Shown one piece after another: positions 55,456-64,000 of a stretch of DNA of 64,000 nt. The notes beneath the pieces are model-generated. The model saw only the letters and a program-made list of their open reading frames with translations. It had not been told where the DNA came from and searched no databases. Positions within the stretch are counted from its first letter, which is position 1. Each line of letters begins with the position of its first letter. The translations under genes were made by a program, and so were the position numbers. This DNA comes from Echinicola soli (GTDB lineage Bacteria; Bacteroidota; Bacteroidia; Cytophagales; Cyclobacteriaceae). The DNA lies in the NCBI RefSeq assembly GCF_006575665.1, contig NZ_CP041253.1, positions 3,199,001 to 3,263,000 of the forward strand, in the 5' to 3' direction.

Positions 55456-56231
55456 GTTTAATGGTTTAAAATCGCAATAGTGTTGTCTTATTGCTTATTA
55501 ACATTCCTAAACTGCTGTTGTTTTTAAAGGGCTAATCTCAAATGTGGTAAAGAAAAACTGGTTCGGTTCCAAGAATGATTACTTCGACAATTTATCCTTC
55601 GGATTGATGTAAACCTGCTTATGGTGAAAGCAGGTGGAAGAATGACCTATGCCTTCATTAAAAGGCAGAGGACTAAAGGCTTAGAAAATAGTAGAATTAT
55701 GAATTTCCGAATGGAAATTTAGAATGTAATTCATGGATACTGCTTTCTTTTTATGTTGCCAATGTGTCGATAAGAGAACAGGCACATTAGTCAATGATAA
55801 GTAACTTTACGCACACTTTCGTGACAAAGGTAGTCAATATTAATGAAAATACGACGATAAGTAGTCCTAAATCACACCTGGTTAAACTGGTTTTTAGGTT
55901 AAATTATTCTGTAGAGCCAAATTTTATACCGTTTTATGCCTTTTTGATATAGTCATTCCGATTAATTCGTTGTCAGGTGCTGCCACGGGTAAATTGTCAT
56001 AGTGATGTCTTATGAATAATAGTTCCTTAAAAATAAGGGCAGGAATCGCATCAATATAGATTTCCCTACTTTCTTTTCATGGAAACTATCCTTAAGAATC
56101 GGAATGACGTTATGTTATGCGAATTGCGGTGAAAATGGTATCATATCAGGCTAATAGTGTGGAATAAAGATGGTGTTAAATTATGTAAGTTTGAAGCAGT
56201 GTTTGAAACACCAGTTAAAAATTCCTAACCC
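55456..56231. other. Long intergenic region between divergent symporter and DUF5695-like gene
   Basis: 776 nt without a gene on either strand. AT-rich. A TAAGTTTG element at 56186-56193 fits the Bacteroidota -7 consensus for the gene at 56232, but no TTG lies 19-21 nt upstream, so it is a weak promoter call. Nothing else recognisable. Confidence 0.45.
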
Positions 56232-58943
56232 ATGTTCAAAAACATATCCATTCTCATCATTATAATCAGCACTTTCTCAGGAAGTTTATCGATCAATGCC
56301 CAGACCATTTGGGACCATATGGAAAAACAACCCCAAACGTTGGGGGTTGAAAATGGTATGGAAAGCTATGAAACAGATGAATTTAAGCTAAGGCTGATCA
56401 AGGACTCCCAGACCTTGGCCAGTCTCATCGCAAAGCAGGATTCCACGTTTGATTTTACTCCTTTTGAGCATTTAGAGAAAAGGGGAGGGGATAATTTTTA
56501 TCAGCTGGGCGATCTTAATATTAGACTTAGAAAATCAGGCCAGCAGGATTGGCGGAAATATGCCAGTGCTGCGAAGAGAAAGCCGATTGAAGGATTGAAA
56601 GGCACAGGAGAGGTGCTGGCAGCGGCGGATATGTCCGCTACTTTTCCCGAAGATATGCCATTGGAGGTTTATAGGTTTTGGGACAGCAAGGACGGGGCCC
56701 TAGTGCTGCGATTTACCCTTACCAATACATCACCTGATGAAGTGGAAGTGGGGGGATTGGGCATACCGATGATCTTTGATAATATCCTGCACCATAAGAG
56801 CCTGGAAGAAGCCCACCACCAGAAGGTTTTTTTTGACCCGTATATTGGGATGGATGCAGGTTATCTGCAAGTGAATAGACTGGATGGAAATGGACCGGTG
56901 CTTTTGGTGACACCATATGGTGAGACCCCATTCGAGGCATATAATCCGCTATTGGACGATCCTACACCAAAGAGCGTGACATTTGAGGGATTTCATGAGT
57001 GGCAGGTTTATACAAAGGCATTGGCAGAAGAAGATTGGCAAGGGGTAAAACCCTGGAACAAGGCGGGTTCCAAAATACTGAAGCCAGGGGAATCGATGGA
57101 TGTAGGACTGAAGTTTGTATTGACCGATGAGGTCAGGACAATAGAGGAAAAGCTCATTGAGGAGCAGCGTCCTGTGGCGGTGGGGATCCCGGGATATGTT
57201 TTGCCGATGGATGTGGAAGGAAAGCTTTTCCTGAAGTATACCAAAGAAATAGCCTCCATTGACGTATTTCCTGAAGGTGCGCTGTCACTGGAAAAGCACT
57301 TGGCCAAGGATGATAGTTGGGATGCCTTTATGGTAAAAGGTGAAAAGTGGGGCAGGGCAAGACTTACCGTAGAATACAAGGATGGCACTGTCCAGACCGT
57401 CCAATACAAAGTGATCAAAACTGAATCAGATGTACTGGACGATATGGGGAGTTTTTTGACCCATCAGCAATGGTATGATGATGAGGATGATTTATTTGGC
57501 AGGAGTCCTTCGGTTATTTCTTATGATTACGAAGACAAGAAAAAGGTCCTGCAGGACAGTAGGGCGTGGATAGCAGGGTTGAGTGACGAAGGTGGCGCAG
57601 GTTCATGGCTGGCGGCGATGATGAAACAGCTTGTAACGCCCAATCCGCAAGAAATTGCCCAATTGGAGGAATTCGTTCATCAGACGCTTTGGGGTGATAT
57701 CCAGTATGCTTCCGGAGATCGAAAATACGGTGTAAGAAAGAGTCTGTTTTATTATGAGCCTGATAGCATGCCTGCAGGGACTTATCGAGATGACATCAAT
57801 TATGATTCTTGGGCGGCTTGGAGCAAGAAAGATGCTTACACCACAGGAAGGTCATATAACTATCCCCATGTGACAGCAGCCTACTGGGTGATGTACCGTT
57901 TGGCAAAGGAATACGAAGGATTGGTGGATGAAGAAAAATGGGATTGGTATTTGGATCAGGCCTATGAAACCGCACTGGCCATGGTGGAGCAGGCACCACA
58001 CTATGCCCAATTCGGTCAGATGGAAGGCAGTGTGTTCGTTTACCTGCTCAAAGATCTCCAAGTGGAAGGTTGGACAGCAAAAGCTGCTATGCTTGAGCAG
58101 GTGATGAGAAAACGGGCAGATATCTGGGAGTCCCTGGCCTATCCATTTGGAAGTGAGATGCCTTGGGATTCTACTGGGCAGGAAGAAGTGTACATGTGGT
58201 CAGATTATTTTGGTTTTGATAATAAAGCCAAGGTTACCTTAAATGCTATTTTGGCGTATATGCCAACAGTGCCTCACTGGGGATACAATGGTTCCGCCCG
58301 AAGGTATTGGGATTTTCTTTATGGCGGAAAAATCAGTCGTGTTGAGCGTCAATTGCACCATTATGGCTCAGCCCTAAATGCGATCCCCGTACTCAAAGCC
58401 TATCGTGATAACCCAGAAGATCTCTACCTGCTTCGTGTAGGCCATGCCGGCATGATGGGGGCGTTGTCCAATATCACCAAAGACGGATTTGGCCCTGCCG
58501 CCTTCCATTCTTTTCCCAATACACTAAAGATTGATCCTCTTTCGGGAGATTATGGTAGCGGGTTTTATGGCTATGCAGTGAATACGAGTGCTTATCTTTA
58601 CGAAGATGAACGGTTTGGATGGCTTGGATTTGGGGGGAATGTGGAGGAAGACGGTAAAGTGGTCACGCTGAACCTCACCACGGGCGCAAGAAATGCAGTA
58701 TTCATCGCTCCTGTAAAGGCTTGGATTACCACTAGGGCTGGGGAAATTACCAGTGTCAGCTATGATCAGGAAACCAAAGCGATCACTGTCGGCTTTACCG
58801 GTAACCAATTTACCCCAGTGGCAAAAATCAATGTAGAAGCGGCAGGATACCAGCTGGAGAATGAGCATTTACCGGCAGATGGTAGAATCACATTGCCTTT
58901 GGAAGGACAGTCGACAAGGCAGCTCGAGCTAGTAGTGGAATAA
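56232..58943 (+). CDS. Large secreted protein, DUF5695-like, probable glycan-active
   Basis: 903 residues, signal peptide ~1-24. N-terminal half is beta-sandwich-like ('EVYRFWDSKDGALVLRFTLTN', 'GGLGIPMIFDNILHHKS'). A central/C-terminal helical-repeat region follows, with aromatic-rich segments such as 'YNYPHVTAAYWVMYRLAKEY', 'MVEQAPHYAQFGQMEGSVF' and 'WSDYFGFDNKAKVTLNAILAYMPTVPHWGYNGSARRYWDF' (in parts), in the manner of (alpha/alpha)6 glycoside hydrolases or lyases. The protein fits DUF5695 as remembered; its catalytic activity is not known to me. It is bounded by its own terminator and lies at the end of the carbohydrate region. Confidence 0.7.
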   Translation: MFKNISILIIIISTFSGSLSINAQTIWDHMEKQPQTLGVENGMESYETDEFKLRLIKDSQTLASLIAKQDSTFDFTPFEHLEKRGGDNFYQLGDLNIRLRKSGQQDWRKYASAAKRKPIEGLKGTGEVLAAADMSATFPEDMPLEVYRFWDSKDGALVLRFTLTNTSPDEVEVGGLGIPMIFDNILHHKSLEEAHHQKVFFDPYIGMDAGYLQVNRLDGNGPVLLVTPYGETPFEAYNPLLDDPTPKSVTFEGFHEWQVYTKALAEEDWQGVKPWNKAGSKILKPGESMDVGLKFVLTDEVRTIEEKLIEEQRPVAVGIPGYVLPMDVEGKLFLKYTKEIASIDVFPEGALSLEKHLAKDDSWDAFMVKGEKWGRARLTVEYKDGTVQTVQYKVIKTESDVLDDMGSFLTHQQWYDDEDDLFGRSPSVISYDYEDKKKVLQDSRAWIAGLSDEGGAGSWLAAMMKQLVTPNPQEIAQLEEFVHQTLWGDIQYASGDRKYGVRKSLFYYEPDSMPAGTYRDDINYDSWAAWSKKDAYTTGRSYNYPHVTAAYWVMYRLAKEYEGLVDEEKWDWYLDQAYETALAMVEQAPHYAQFGQMEGSVFVYLLKDLQVEGWTAKAAMLEQVMRKRADIWESLAYPFGSEMPWDSTGQEEVYMWSDYFGFDNKAKVTLNAILAYMPTVPHWGYNGSARRYWDFLYGGKISRVERQLHHYGSALNAIPVLKAYRDNPEDLYLLRVGHAGMMGALSNITKDGFGPAAFHSFPNTLKIDPLSGDYGSGFYGYAVNTSAYLYEDERFGWLGFGGNVEEDGKVVTLNLTTGARNAVFIAPVKAWITTRAGEITSVSYDQETKAITVGFTGNQFTPVAKINVEAAGYQLENEHLPADGRITLPLEGQSTRQLELVVE

Positions 58944-58978
58944 GACTGGATTATTAGGGGTTTATTTATTTGTTAAAA

Positions 58979-59006
58979 GGGGGAGAAGCTGTTTCTCTCC
59001 TTTTTT
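58979..59006 (+). terminator. Terminator after DUF5695-like gene
   Basis: Short GC stem GG-GAGAA / TTCTC-(T)-CC around loop GCTGT, followed by TTTTTT; 36 nt after the stop codon. Confidence 0.75.
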
Positions 59007-59903
59007 GTTCTTTAACTCGGAATCTAATGCCGTTTAGTTAAGAGCATTGCCCTCTTTTTACAGGTAAGGATCACCTTTTCTATTTTACTTTGGCCGCGGA
59101 ACGTTGACCATTTTGGTAGGTTCCATCTTTTTTTTAGATAGGCTATTGATTAAAAAGAAAGGTTCTCTATGATCTACTATGGTTAAGTTGAGCGGTAGCG
59201 TGCTAGGGAGATCGAAGAAACAGGCGGCGGCTGATTTCAGTACTCATGCTCCTGATGCAGTCGATAATCCCATATTCTTTCCTTGTAGGTGGTCAGGGAT
59301 CAAGCCATATTTCTGTGGGCGGGGAAAGGTTTATATTCATTTGGTATGTCGCCACGAAGTCGCCAAGACACGAAGTGTTTTGTAGGCGGATTCCAGATTT
59401 CATGGTAAACAAACAGCTTTGGGTCTTAGAATCATTGTGGCAAAAAATGAAATCATATTAAGATAAAGGGATTCATGCTCCCAACTTTTCAGCTTGTCCC
59501 GTGGTCAGTACCTACGGCACTGTTAGGATCCTGTATTCACTTTTGGTTACCAAGCTAATGCTCCTAGCGGAGCATCACTGCTGACACTTCTGTCCGCTAA
59601 AGTAGTGAGATGGGTGTACCGGCAAATGCTGCCAGGCATTAAAGCTTAGTAAAATCAAGCTGTCTCTGGGGTTCTTTGTGCCGTAGGCCTGTCTCGCTCA
59701 GGGCGTGTACAAAACCGTTTCCCTGATCTATCCGAAAAAGAGGGACAGGTCCAAAGATAATTTACACACAGTAAATCATATAGAGCCCAGGTTATTCATT
59801 AGTAATCGTTTTTTCAGGGAAAATTAATTTTTTTGAACTTTTTTTCATTGCGCATGAGTATTTGCCTCTGTTTGAGGGTATATCTGTTTGTAACGCCAAA
59901 CAA
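59007..59903. other. Gene-free region with dispersed repeats before orphan FecR gene
   Basis: No gene seen in ~900 bp. Holds the repeat copy 59296-59500, a perfect ATGCTCC/GGAGCAT hairpin (59558-59564/59569-59575) with loop TAGC, and a CCTACGGCAC / GTGCCGTAGG pair (59510-59519 and ~59681-59690). No sigma-factor gene or recognisable remnant is present where one would be expected before FecR. Confidence 0.6.
59296..59500. repeat. Dispersed repeat, copy 2 (partner at 2332-2527)
   Basis: Full-length copy of the repeat described at 2332, including the 16-bp segment missing there (TCGCCAAGACACGAAG). Bounded by GCCACGAAGTCGCCAAGACA on one side and CATTGTGGCAAAAA on the other, the same inverted motif as in the tandem array at 38079. 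Confidence 0.85.
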
Positions 59904-60926
59904 ATGGATAGAGAAAAACAACTTAAAGCATTTTATAATAGGACATTGCCCCAAGAGGAAGTTGAGGAATTTTTGGAATGGTATTACTCCAAGAAAGGGG
60001 AGGCCTTTTTAGCAGGGAGATTAGAAGCCCACTGGGAAGAAGGCATTTCAGACAGGGATAAAGGAGAAGCTTTTGACAAAGAAGCGAATTTCAGACAGAT
60101 TTTGGAGAAACGGGGAAATCGTACTTTACCCTTTAAAAGAGAGGCCAAAAAGACCTCAGGCCAGCCAGGATTGGGATTTAAAATTGCCGCTGGATTGGTG
60201 ATATTTTTATCATTGAGCCTCTTGGGGTATGAGTATTTCCGGGGAAATGGAGGAGGAAAGCTGAAGCAGGAAGCCGTGGTCATGGAAATCAAATCCAACC
60301 CGGCTGGGCAAAAGTCAAAAATCAAGCTGCCCGATGGTACTATCGTGTACCTCAATTCAGAAAGTTCACTGGAATATCCCGCGGATTTTGCGACTAACCG
60401 TCAATTAAAATTACGTGGTGAGGCATTTTTCGAAGTTTTCCCAGATAAGGAACACCCATTTTCAGTAGAAAGCAGAGGAATAAGGACGACAGCACTGGGG
60501 ACAGCCTTTAACATTAAGGCATATGGAGATATGGCTGAGACCGAAGTGGCGCTTGCTCATGGGAAAGTGCTTGTAGAAGCAGCTAGTGATGATCATCTGG
60601 AACTGAAGCCCGGTGAAGCCGCGGTGAGCAATGAGCATAATGGCGCTTTTAAAAAGAAAAATGTAAACATCGAAGAGATTCTCTACTGGAAAGAGGGCAT
60701 TCTTCATTTTGATGGAGTTTCATTCGATGAAGTAGTAAACACACTGGAACGGTGGTACAATGTCTCCATTTACATAAATGGGAAGTATGACGGTAAATTC
60801 CAGTGTTCTGGAACTTTTGATAAGAACGAATACCTGGATAATGTCCTGGATATCCTGGGACATTCAATAGGGTTTGACTTCCAGATAAACAAGAAAAAAG
60901 TAACCCTAACCTTTCACCCCAACTAA
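59904..60926 (+). CDS. FecR-family anti-sigma factor, no adjacent sigma gene
   Basis: 340 residues from ATG 59904; an upstream TTG at 59862 is unlikely. Cytoplasmic N-terminus 1-88 ('LKAFYNRTLPQEEVEEFLEWY'), TM ~91-108 ('GFKIAAGLVIFLSLSLLGY'), periplasmic FecR domain ~125-230 ('IKLPDGTIVYLNSESSLEYP', 'GEAFFEVFPDKEHPFSV', 'RTTALGTAFNIKAYGD') and C-terminal DUF4974 domain ('VVNTLERWYNVSIYINGKYD'). It regulates, with the receptor that follows 153 nt later, a sigma factor that must be encoded elsewhere, since the 900 bp upstream contain no gene. Confidence 0.92.
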   Translation: MDREKQLKAFYNRTLPQEEVEEFLEWYYSKKGEAFLAGRLEAHWEEGISDRDKGEAFDKEANFRQILEKRGNRTLPFKREAKKTSGQPGLGFKIAAGLVIFLSLSLLGYEYFRGNGGGKLKQEAVVMEIKSNPAGQKSKIKLPDGTIVYLNSESSLEYPADFATNRQLKLRGEAFFEVFPDKEHPFSVESRGIRTTALGTAFNIKAYGDMAETEVALAHGKVLVEAASDDHLELKPGEAAVSNEHNGAFKKKNVNIEEILYWKEGILHFDGVSFDEVVNTLERWYNVSIYINGKYDGKFQCSGTFDKNEYLDNVLDILGHSIGFDFQINKKKVTLTFHPN

Positions 60927-60960
60927 CCTTGCCTATGGAAATAAAAAGTAGACAAAAAAA

Positions 60961-60992
60961 GTCCGGGAATGTATGGCAATACACGCCCGGAC
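60961..60992. repeat. Hairpin between FecR and SusC genes
   Basis: GTCCGGGAATGTAT (60961-60974) pairs with ATACACGCCCGGAC (60979-60992) at 12 of 14 positions, loop GGCA. No T-run follows, so it is more likely an mRNA stability or attenuation hairpin than a terminator. Confidence 0.6.
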
Positions 60993-61079
60993 AAGCATCA
61001 ATCTCATCGTGAATCCGGCAGCTTATGGACTGGAACTCCTGCTGCCCAAAAACCTATGTTCAATTGATATACCCAAAAT

Positions 61080-64000
61080 ATGAAACAAAATTTAACCCAG
61101 AAAATTATTATGGTCTCAAAATATGCAGGCTACTGCTTTATTTTCCTGACCTTGACCATGAGCGCTGTTCTGGCTGAAAACTCCTCTGCCCAGGTAAAGG
61201 GCATTGATGAAGTGTATATACAGCTTTCCAGTGGTCAAAAAGCCTTAGAACAGGCCTTGGATGAGATCGAGAAAACCACGGCCTTTCATTTCTTTTATAC
61301 TGACAGGAACCTCGATAAGACACAGCTGGTCAATGTTTCCAATAAAAAGGCAACAGTAGCAGAACATCTAAAGGATATGGCGCTGAGCCTTAACCTGGAA
61401 TTCAGACAGGTCAACAATAGCATCAGCGTCAAGAAGATTAAGGACAAAGGTGTGGTACTGCCCAGTCCAGCCATCGAGATATTTAAGGAAGTTACCGGTG
61501 TCGTCACCGACGAAGAAGGAGAACCCCTTCCGGGAGCATCTGTATTGATAGAAGGAGAACCAAACAGGGGTACTGTTACCGACATAGATGGGACCTACTC
61601 CATTGATGTGGCAGAAGGTACCACGTTGATCTTTAGCTATATCGGTTTTGAATCCCATAAGGTGGAAGTCGGTGCACAGTCTAAAATCGATGTGGTGCTT
61701 TTGGTCAATGCGGAATCATTGGAAGAGGTAGTGGTTGTAGGCTTTGGCGAGCAGAAAAAGATATCACTGACCGGTGCAGTGTCGACTGTGAATGTGGACG
61801 ACATGAAATCCAACCCTACTTCGAGTTTGTCAAATGCCCTTGCTGGAAATGTCCCTGGAGTTATGGGCATGATGCAGTCGGGCCAACCCGGGAAGAACAT
61901 CTCTGAATTTTGGATCCGTGGGATTTCCACTTTCGGTGGGGGAACTAGTCCCCTGGTGTTGGTGGATAATATTGAGCGTGATTTAAACGAACTTAATATT
62001 GAAGATATCCAATCGATTACGGTACTGAAGGATGCGGCTGAAACGGCCATGTATGGCTCTAGAGGTGCCAATGGTGTGATACTGATCACCACCAAAAGGG
62101 GCACTGCGGGCAAAATAGATGTGAATTTCAAGGATGAATTCATTTACAATACACGGACTATTACACCTGAGTTTGAAGATGGGGTAACCTATGCTAGGCT
62201 TTTAAACGAATCGCGGATTACCCGAAATGAAGGGCCGATTTACCAACCTGAGGAATTGGAGATTTTGAGGTTGGGATTGGATCCGGATCTATACCCGAAT
62301 GTAGACTGGAAAAACCTACTGTTGAGAGATGGTGCGATGACCTACCGTGCCAATATAAACATGAGTGGAGGAGGGCCTACTTCGCGGTATTATGCCTCGG
62401 GCAGTTATATTAACGAAGGCGGTATGTATGAAATCGATGAATCACTCAAGAACGATTACAATACCAATGCAGATTATAAGCGCTGGAATTACCGTTTAAA
62501 TGCTGATTTTAACCTTACTGAAACCACCGAGGTGAAAATTGGCGTTGCCGGTTCACTCAGTAAACGAAACAGCCCAGGATTAGGTGATGTTGATTTTTGG
62601 GGCTCCCTATTTGGTTATTCTCCCATCCGCACGCCGGTTCTCTATTCCAATGGCTATGTACCATCCATCGGAACAGGCAATCAGACCAATCCTTGGGTAA
62701 TGGCCACACAAACCGGTTTTAACGAGAACTGGGTCAATAAGGTACAGACCAATATTACGGTGGAGCAGGATTTGGGTTTTCTCACAGAGGGCCTTCGTGT
62801 AAGGGGGATCGTGGGCTATGATATCCTAAACACCAATAACATCCAACGTCGAAAATGGCCAGAACAATGGCAAGCTGCCCGTGCACGTGATGTGAACGGG
62901 GATTTGGTATTTACGCATATTTCCGATCCAAGTGAAATGCAGCAGTCCAGTAGTTCCACTGGAAATAGACTGGAATTCTATGACCTGATGATCAATTATA
63001 ACCGTGATATAGGAGATCATCACGTAGGAGGTGCTGCGCGATTTACCCGTGATTCATATGTGCAAACAGTTAATCTTGGTGATGACATCAAAAATGGCAT
63101 CGCCAGGAGAAATCAAGCCCTGGCTGGACGACTGATCTATAACTGGAAATACCGCTACTTTGTCAACTTTAACTTCGGTTATACCGGTTCAGAGAACTTT
63201 GCTCCCGGAGAGCAATATGGTTTTTTCCCTGCTGTCTCTTTTGCATGGAATGTTGCTGAAGAGGATTTTGTGAAGGATAATATTGGCTGGCTGAACTTGT
63301 TCAAAATCCGCTATTCCTATGGAAAAGCCGGTAATGACCAGTTAATGGGAGGAGAGCGATTCCCTTATTTATACACCATTTCACCAATTACTGATGACGA
63401 TGGAGGTCCTGCTGGTGGCTATCAGTGGGCAGATTATGGTTCTGATAGGTATTTTGGAGGAATGAGGTATTCGCAAGTAGCCTCTCCCTATGTAACCTGG
63501 GAAGTGGCCACAAAGCAAAACCTGGGCTTTGATATCGAGACCAATCATATTACGGCAAACATTGATTTCTTTGATGAAAAGCGTACGGGGATTTACATGG
63601 CAAGAGAGTTTTTGCCTGACATGGTGGGATTGGAAAGCACGCCAAGGGCCAATGTGGGCATCGTAAAGTCCCGTGGCTTGGATGGACGTTTTAAATTCAT
63701 ACAGCAAATCGGCCAAGTCACGCTTACTGCTAGAAGTAATATCACCTATAGCAAAAACGAGATTGTCGAAAAAGACGAAGAGAACAACGTTTACCCTTAT
63801 CAGAACGAGGAAGGCTTCCGTGTAGGCCAGTCCAAAGGCCTGGTGGCTTTGGGACTTTTTAAGGACTACGATGATATCCGCAACAGTCCTACCCAGACCT
63901 TTGGAACTTACCAACCTGGCGATATAAAGTATAAAGATGTCAACGGTGATGGGGTCATTAACGATGGCGATCGCGTGGCCATTGGCGCGACCAGAAGACC
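61080..64000 (+). CDS. SusC/RagA-type TonB-dependent receptor with STN domain, cut by window end
   Basis: Open from ATG 61080 to the last base (973 codons, no stop), so partial at the C-terminus. Signal peptide ~1-37 ('YCFIFLTLTMSAVLAENSSAQ'); STN domain ~45-112 ('LDEIEKTTAFHFFYTDRNLD'); carboxypeptidase-regulatory-like ~138-212 ('GVVTDEEGEPLPGASVLIEG'); plug from 'LEEVVVVGFGEQKKISLTGAV' with 'YGSRGANGVILITTK'; then beta-barrel with 'NVDWKNLLLRDGAMTYRANI', 'GYTGSENFAPGEQYGFFPAV' and a C-terminal 'DVNGDGVINDGDR' loop. Distinct from the receptor at 24493. Paired with the FecR gene upstream; a SusD gene is expected just beyond the window. Confidence 0.94.
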   Translation, partial: MKQNLTQKIIMVSKYAGYCFIFLTLTMSAVLAENSSAQVKGIDEVYIQLSSGQKALEQALDEIEKTTAFHFFYTDRNLDKTQLVNVSNKKATVAEHLKDMALSLNLEFRQVNNSISVKKIKDKGVVLPSPAIEIFKEVTGVVTDEEGEPLPGASVLIEGEPNRGTVTDIDGTYSIDVAEGTTLIFSYIGFESHKVEVGAQSKIDVVLLVNAESLEEVVVVGFGEQKKISLTGAVSTVNVDDMKSNPTSSLSNALAGNVPGVMGMMQSGQPGKNISEFWIRGISTFGGGTSPLVLVDNIERDLNELNIEDIQSITVLKDAAETAMYGSRGANGVILITTKRGTAGKIDVNFKDEFIYNTRTITPEFEDGVTYARLLNESRITRNEGPIYQPEELEILRLGLDPDLYPNVDWKNLLLRDGAMTYRANINMSGGGPTSRYYASGSYINEGGMYEIDESLKNDYNTNADYKRWNYRLNADFNLTETTEVKIGVAGSLSKRNSPGLGDVDFWGSLFGYSPIRTPVLYSNGYVPSIGTGNQTNPWVMATQTGFNENWVNKVQTNITVEQDLGFLTEGLRVRGIVGYDILNTNNIQRRKWPEQWQAARARDVNGDLVFTHISDPSEMQQSSSSTGNRLEFYDLMINYNRDIGDHHVGGAARFTRDSYVQTVNLGDDIKNGIARRNQALAGRLIYNWKYRYFVNFNFGYTGSENFAPGEQYGFFPAVSFAWNVAEEDFVKDNIGWLNLFKIRYSYGKAGNDQLMGGERFPYLYTISPITDDDGGPAGGYQWADYGSDRYFGGMRYSQVASPYVTWEVATKQNLGFDIETNHITANIDFFDEKRTGIYMAREFLPDMVGLESTPRANVGIVKSRGLDGRFKFIQQIGQVTLTARSNITYSKNEIVEKDEENNVYPYQNEEGFRVGQSKGLVALGLFKDYDDIRNSPTQTFGTYQPGDIKYKDVNGDGVINDGDRVAIGATRR

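Overview
The window reads as a chromosomal segment of a Bacteroidota bacterium, most likely a marine or soil member of the Cytophagales (Cyclobacteriaceae/Echinicola-like; the genus is inference). The reasons are two SusC-type receptors (one with an adjacent SusD), ECF sigma/FecR pairs with STN-domain receptors, DUF5000 and DUF4998 lipoproteins, secreted CAZymes with Sec or lipoprotein signals, scarce Shine-Dalgarno sequences, and a textbook Bacteroidota promoter (TTG, 19 nt, TATATTTG) at 43620-43649. No rRNA, tRNA or CRISPR array was seen.

Layout. 1-3048 is an accessory strip: a hairpin cluster, a small immunity-like gene, a nucleotidyltransferase of the aminoglycoside-adenylyltransferase type, and about 1.3 kb of gene-free, repeat-rich DNA. 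3057-8136 is an IS21-family element with an intact 8-bp target duplication (TGTATGAT). A complete IS66-family element with its own perfect 8-bp duplication (ACCGGAGG) is nested in its left end. The insertion lies 63 bp upstream of 8200-16930, a two-component system followed by a TolC/MFP/RND heavy-metal-type efflux operon and an SBF-like permease. Three helically phased TTAAGGT repeats precede the efflux genes.

17743-60926 is dominated by polysaccharide utilisation. The regulatory and uptake core (22517-32829) is ECF sigma, FecR anti-sigma, STN-SusC, SusD, DUF5000 and DUF4998 lipoproteins and a small unknown secreted protein. Around it are a tandem GH53-GH53 endo-galactanase, a class-C serine hydrolase, two paralogous alpha/beta hydrolases, a type-B carboxylesterase, GH43, PL1 pectate lyase, a sulfatase, GH127 beta-L-arabinofuranosidase, GH2, GH78 alpha-L-rhamnosidase and a DUF5695-like protein. 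Together these suggest breakdown of a rhamnogalacturonan-I / arabinogalactan-like, probably acylated and possibly sulfated, polysaccharide. An AGCS-type sodium symporter with an unusual N-terminal extension sits among them. A second FecR gene without a sigma partner and a second SusC gene (cut by the window end) open another locus.

Between these lie a 1.8-kb array of nine ~206-bp tandem repeats (38079-39908) that does not look coding, and a MerC-COG0523 gene pair whose promoter overlaps a palindrome suggestive of Zur control. The most noteworthy observations are the nested insertion with both target duplications, the repeat array and its dispersed relatives, the symporter architecture, the double GH53 protein, the phased TTAAGGT sites and the palindromic operator.
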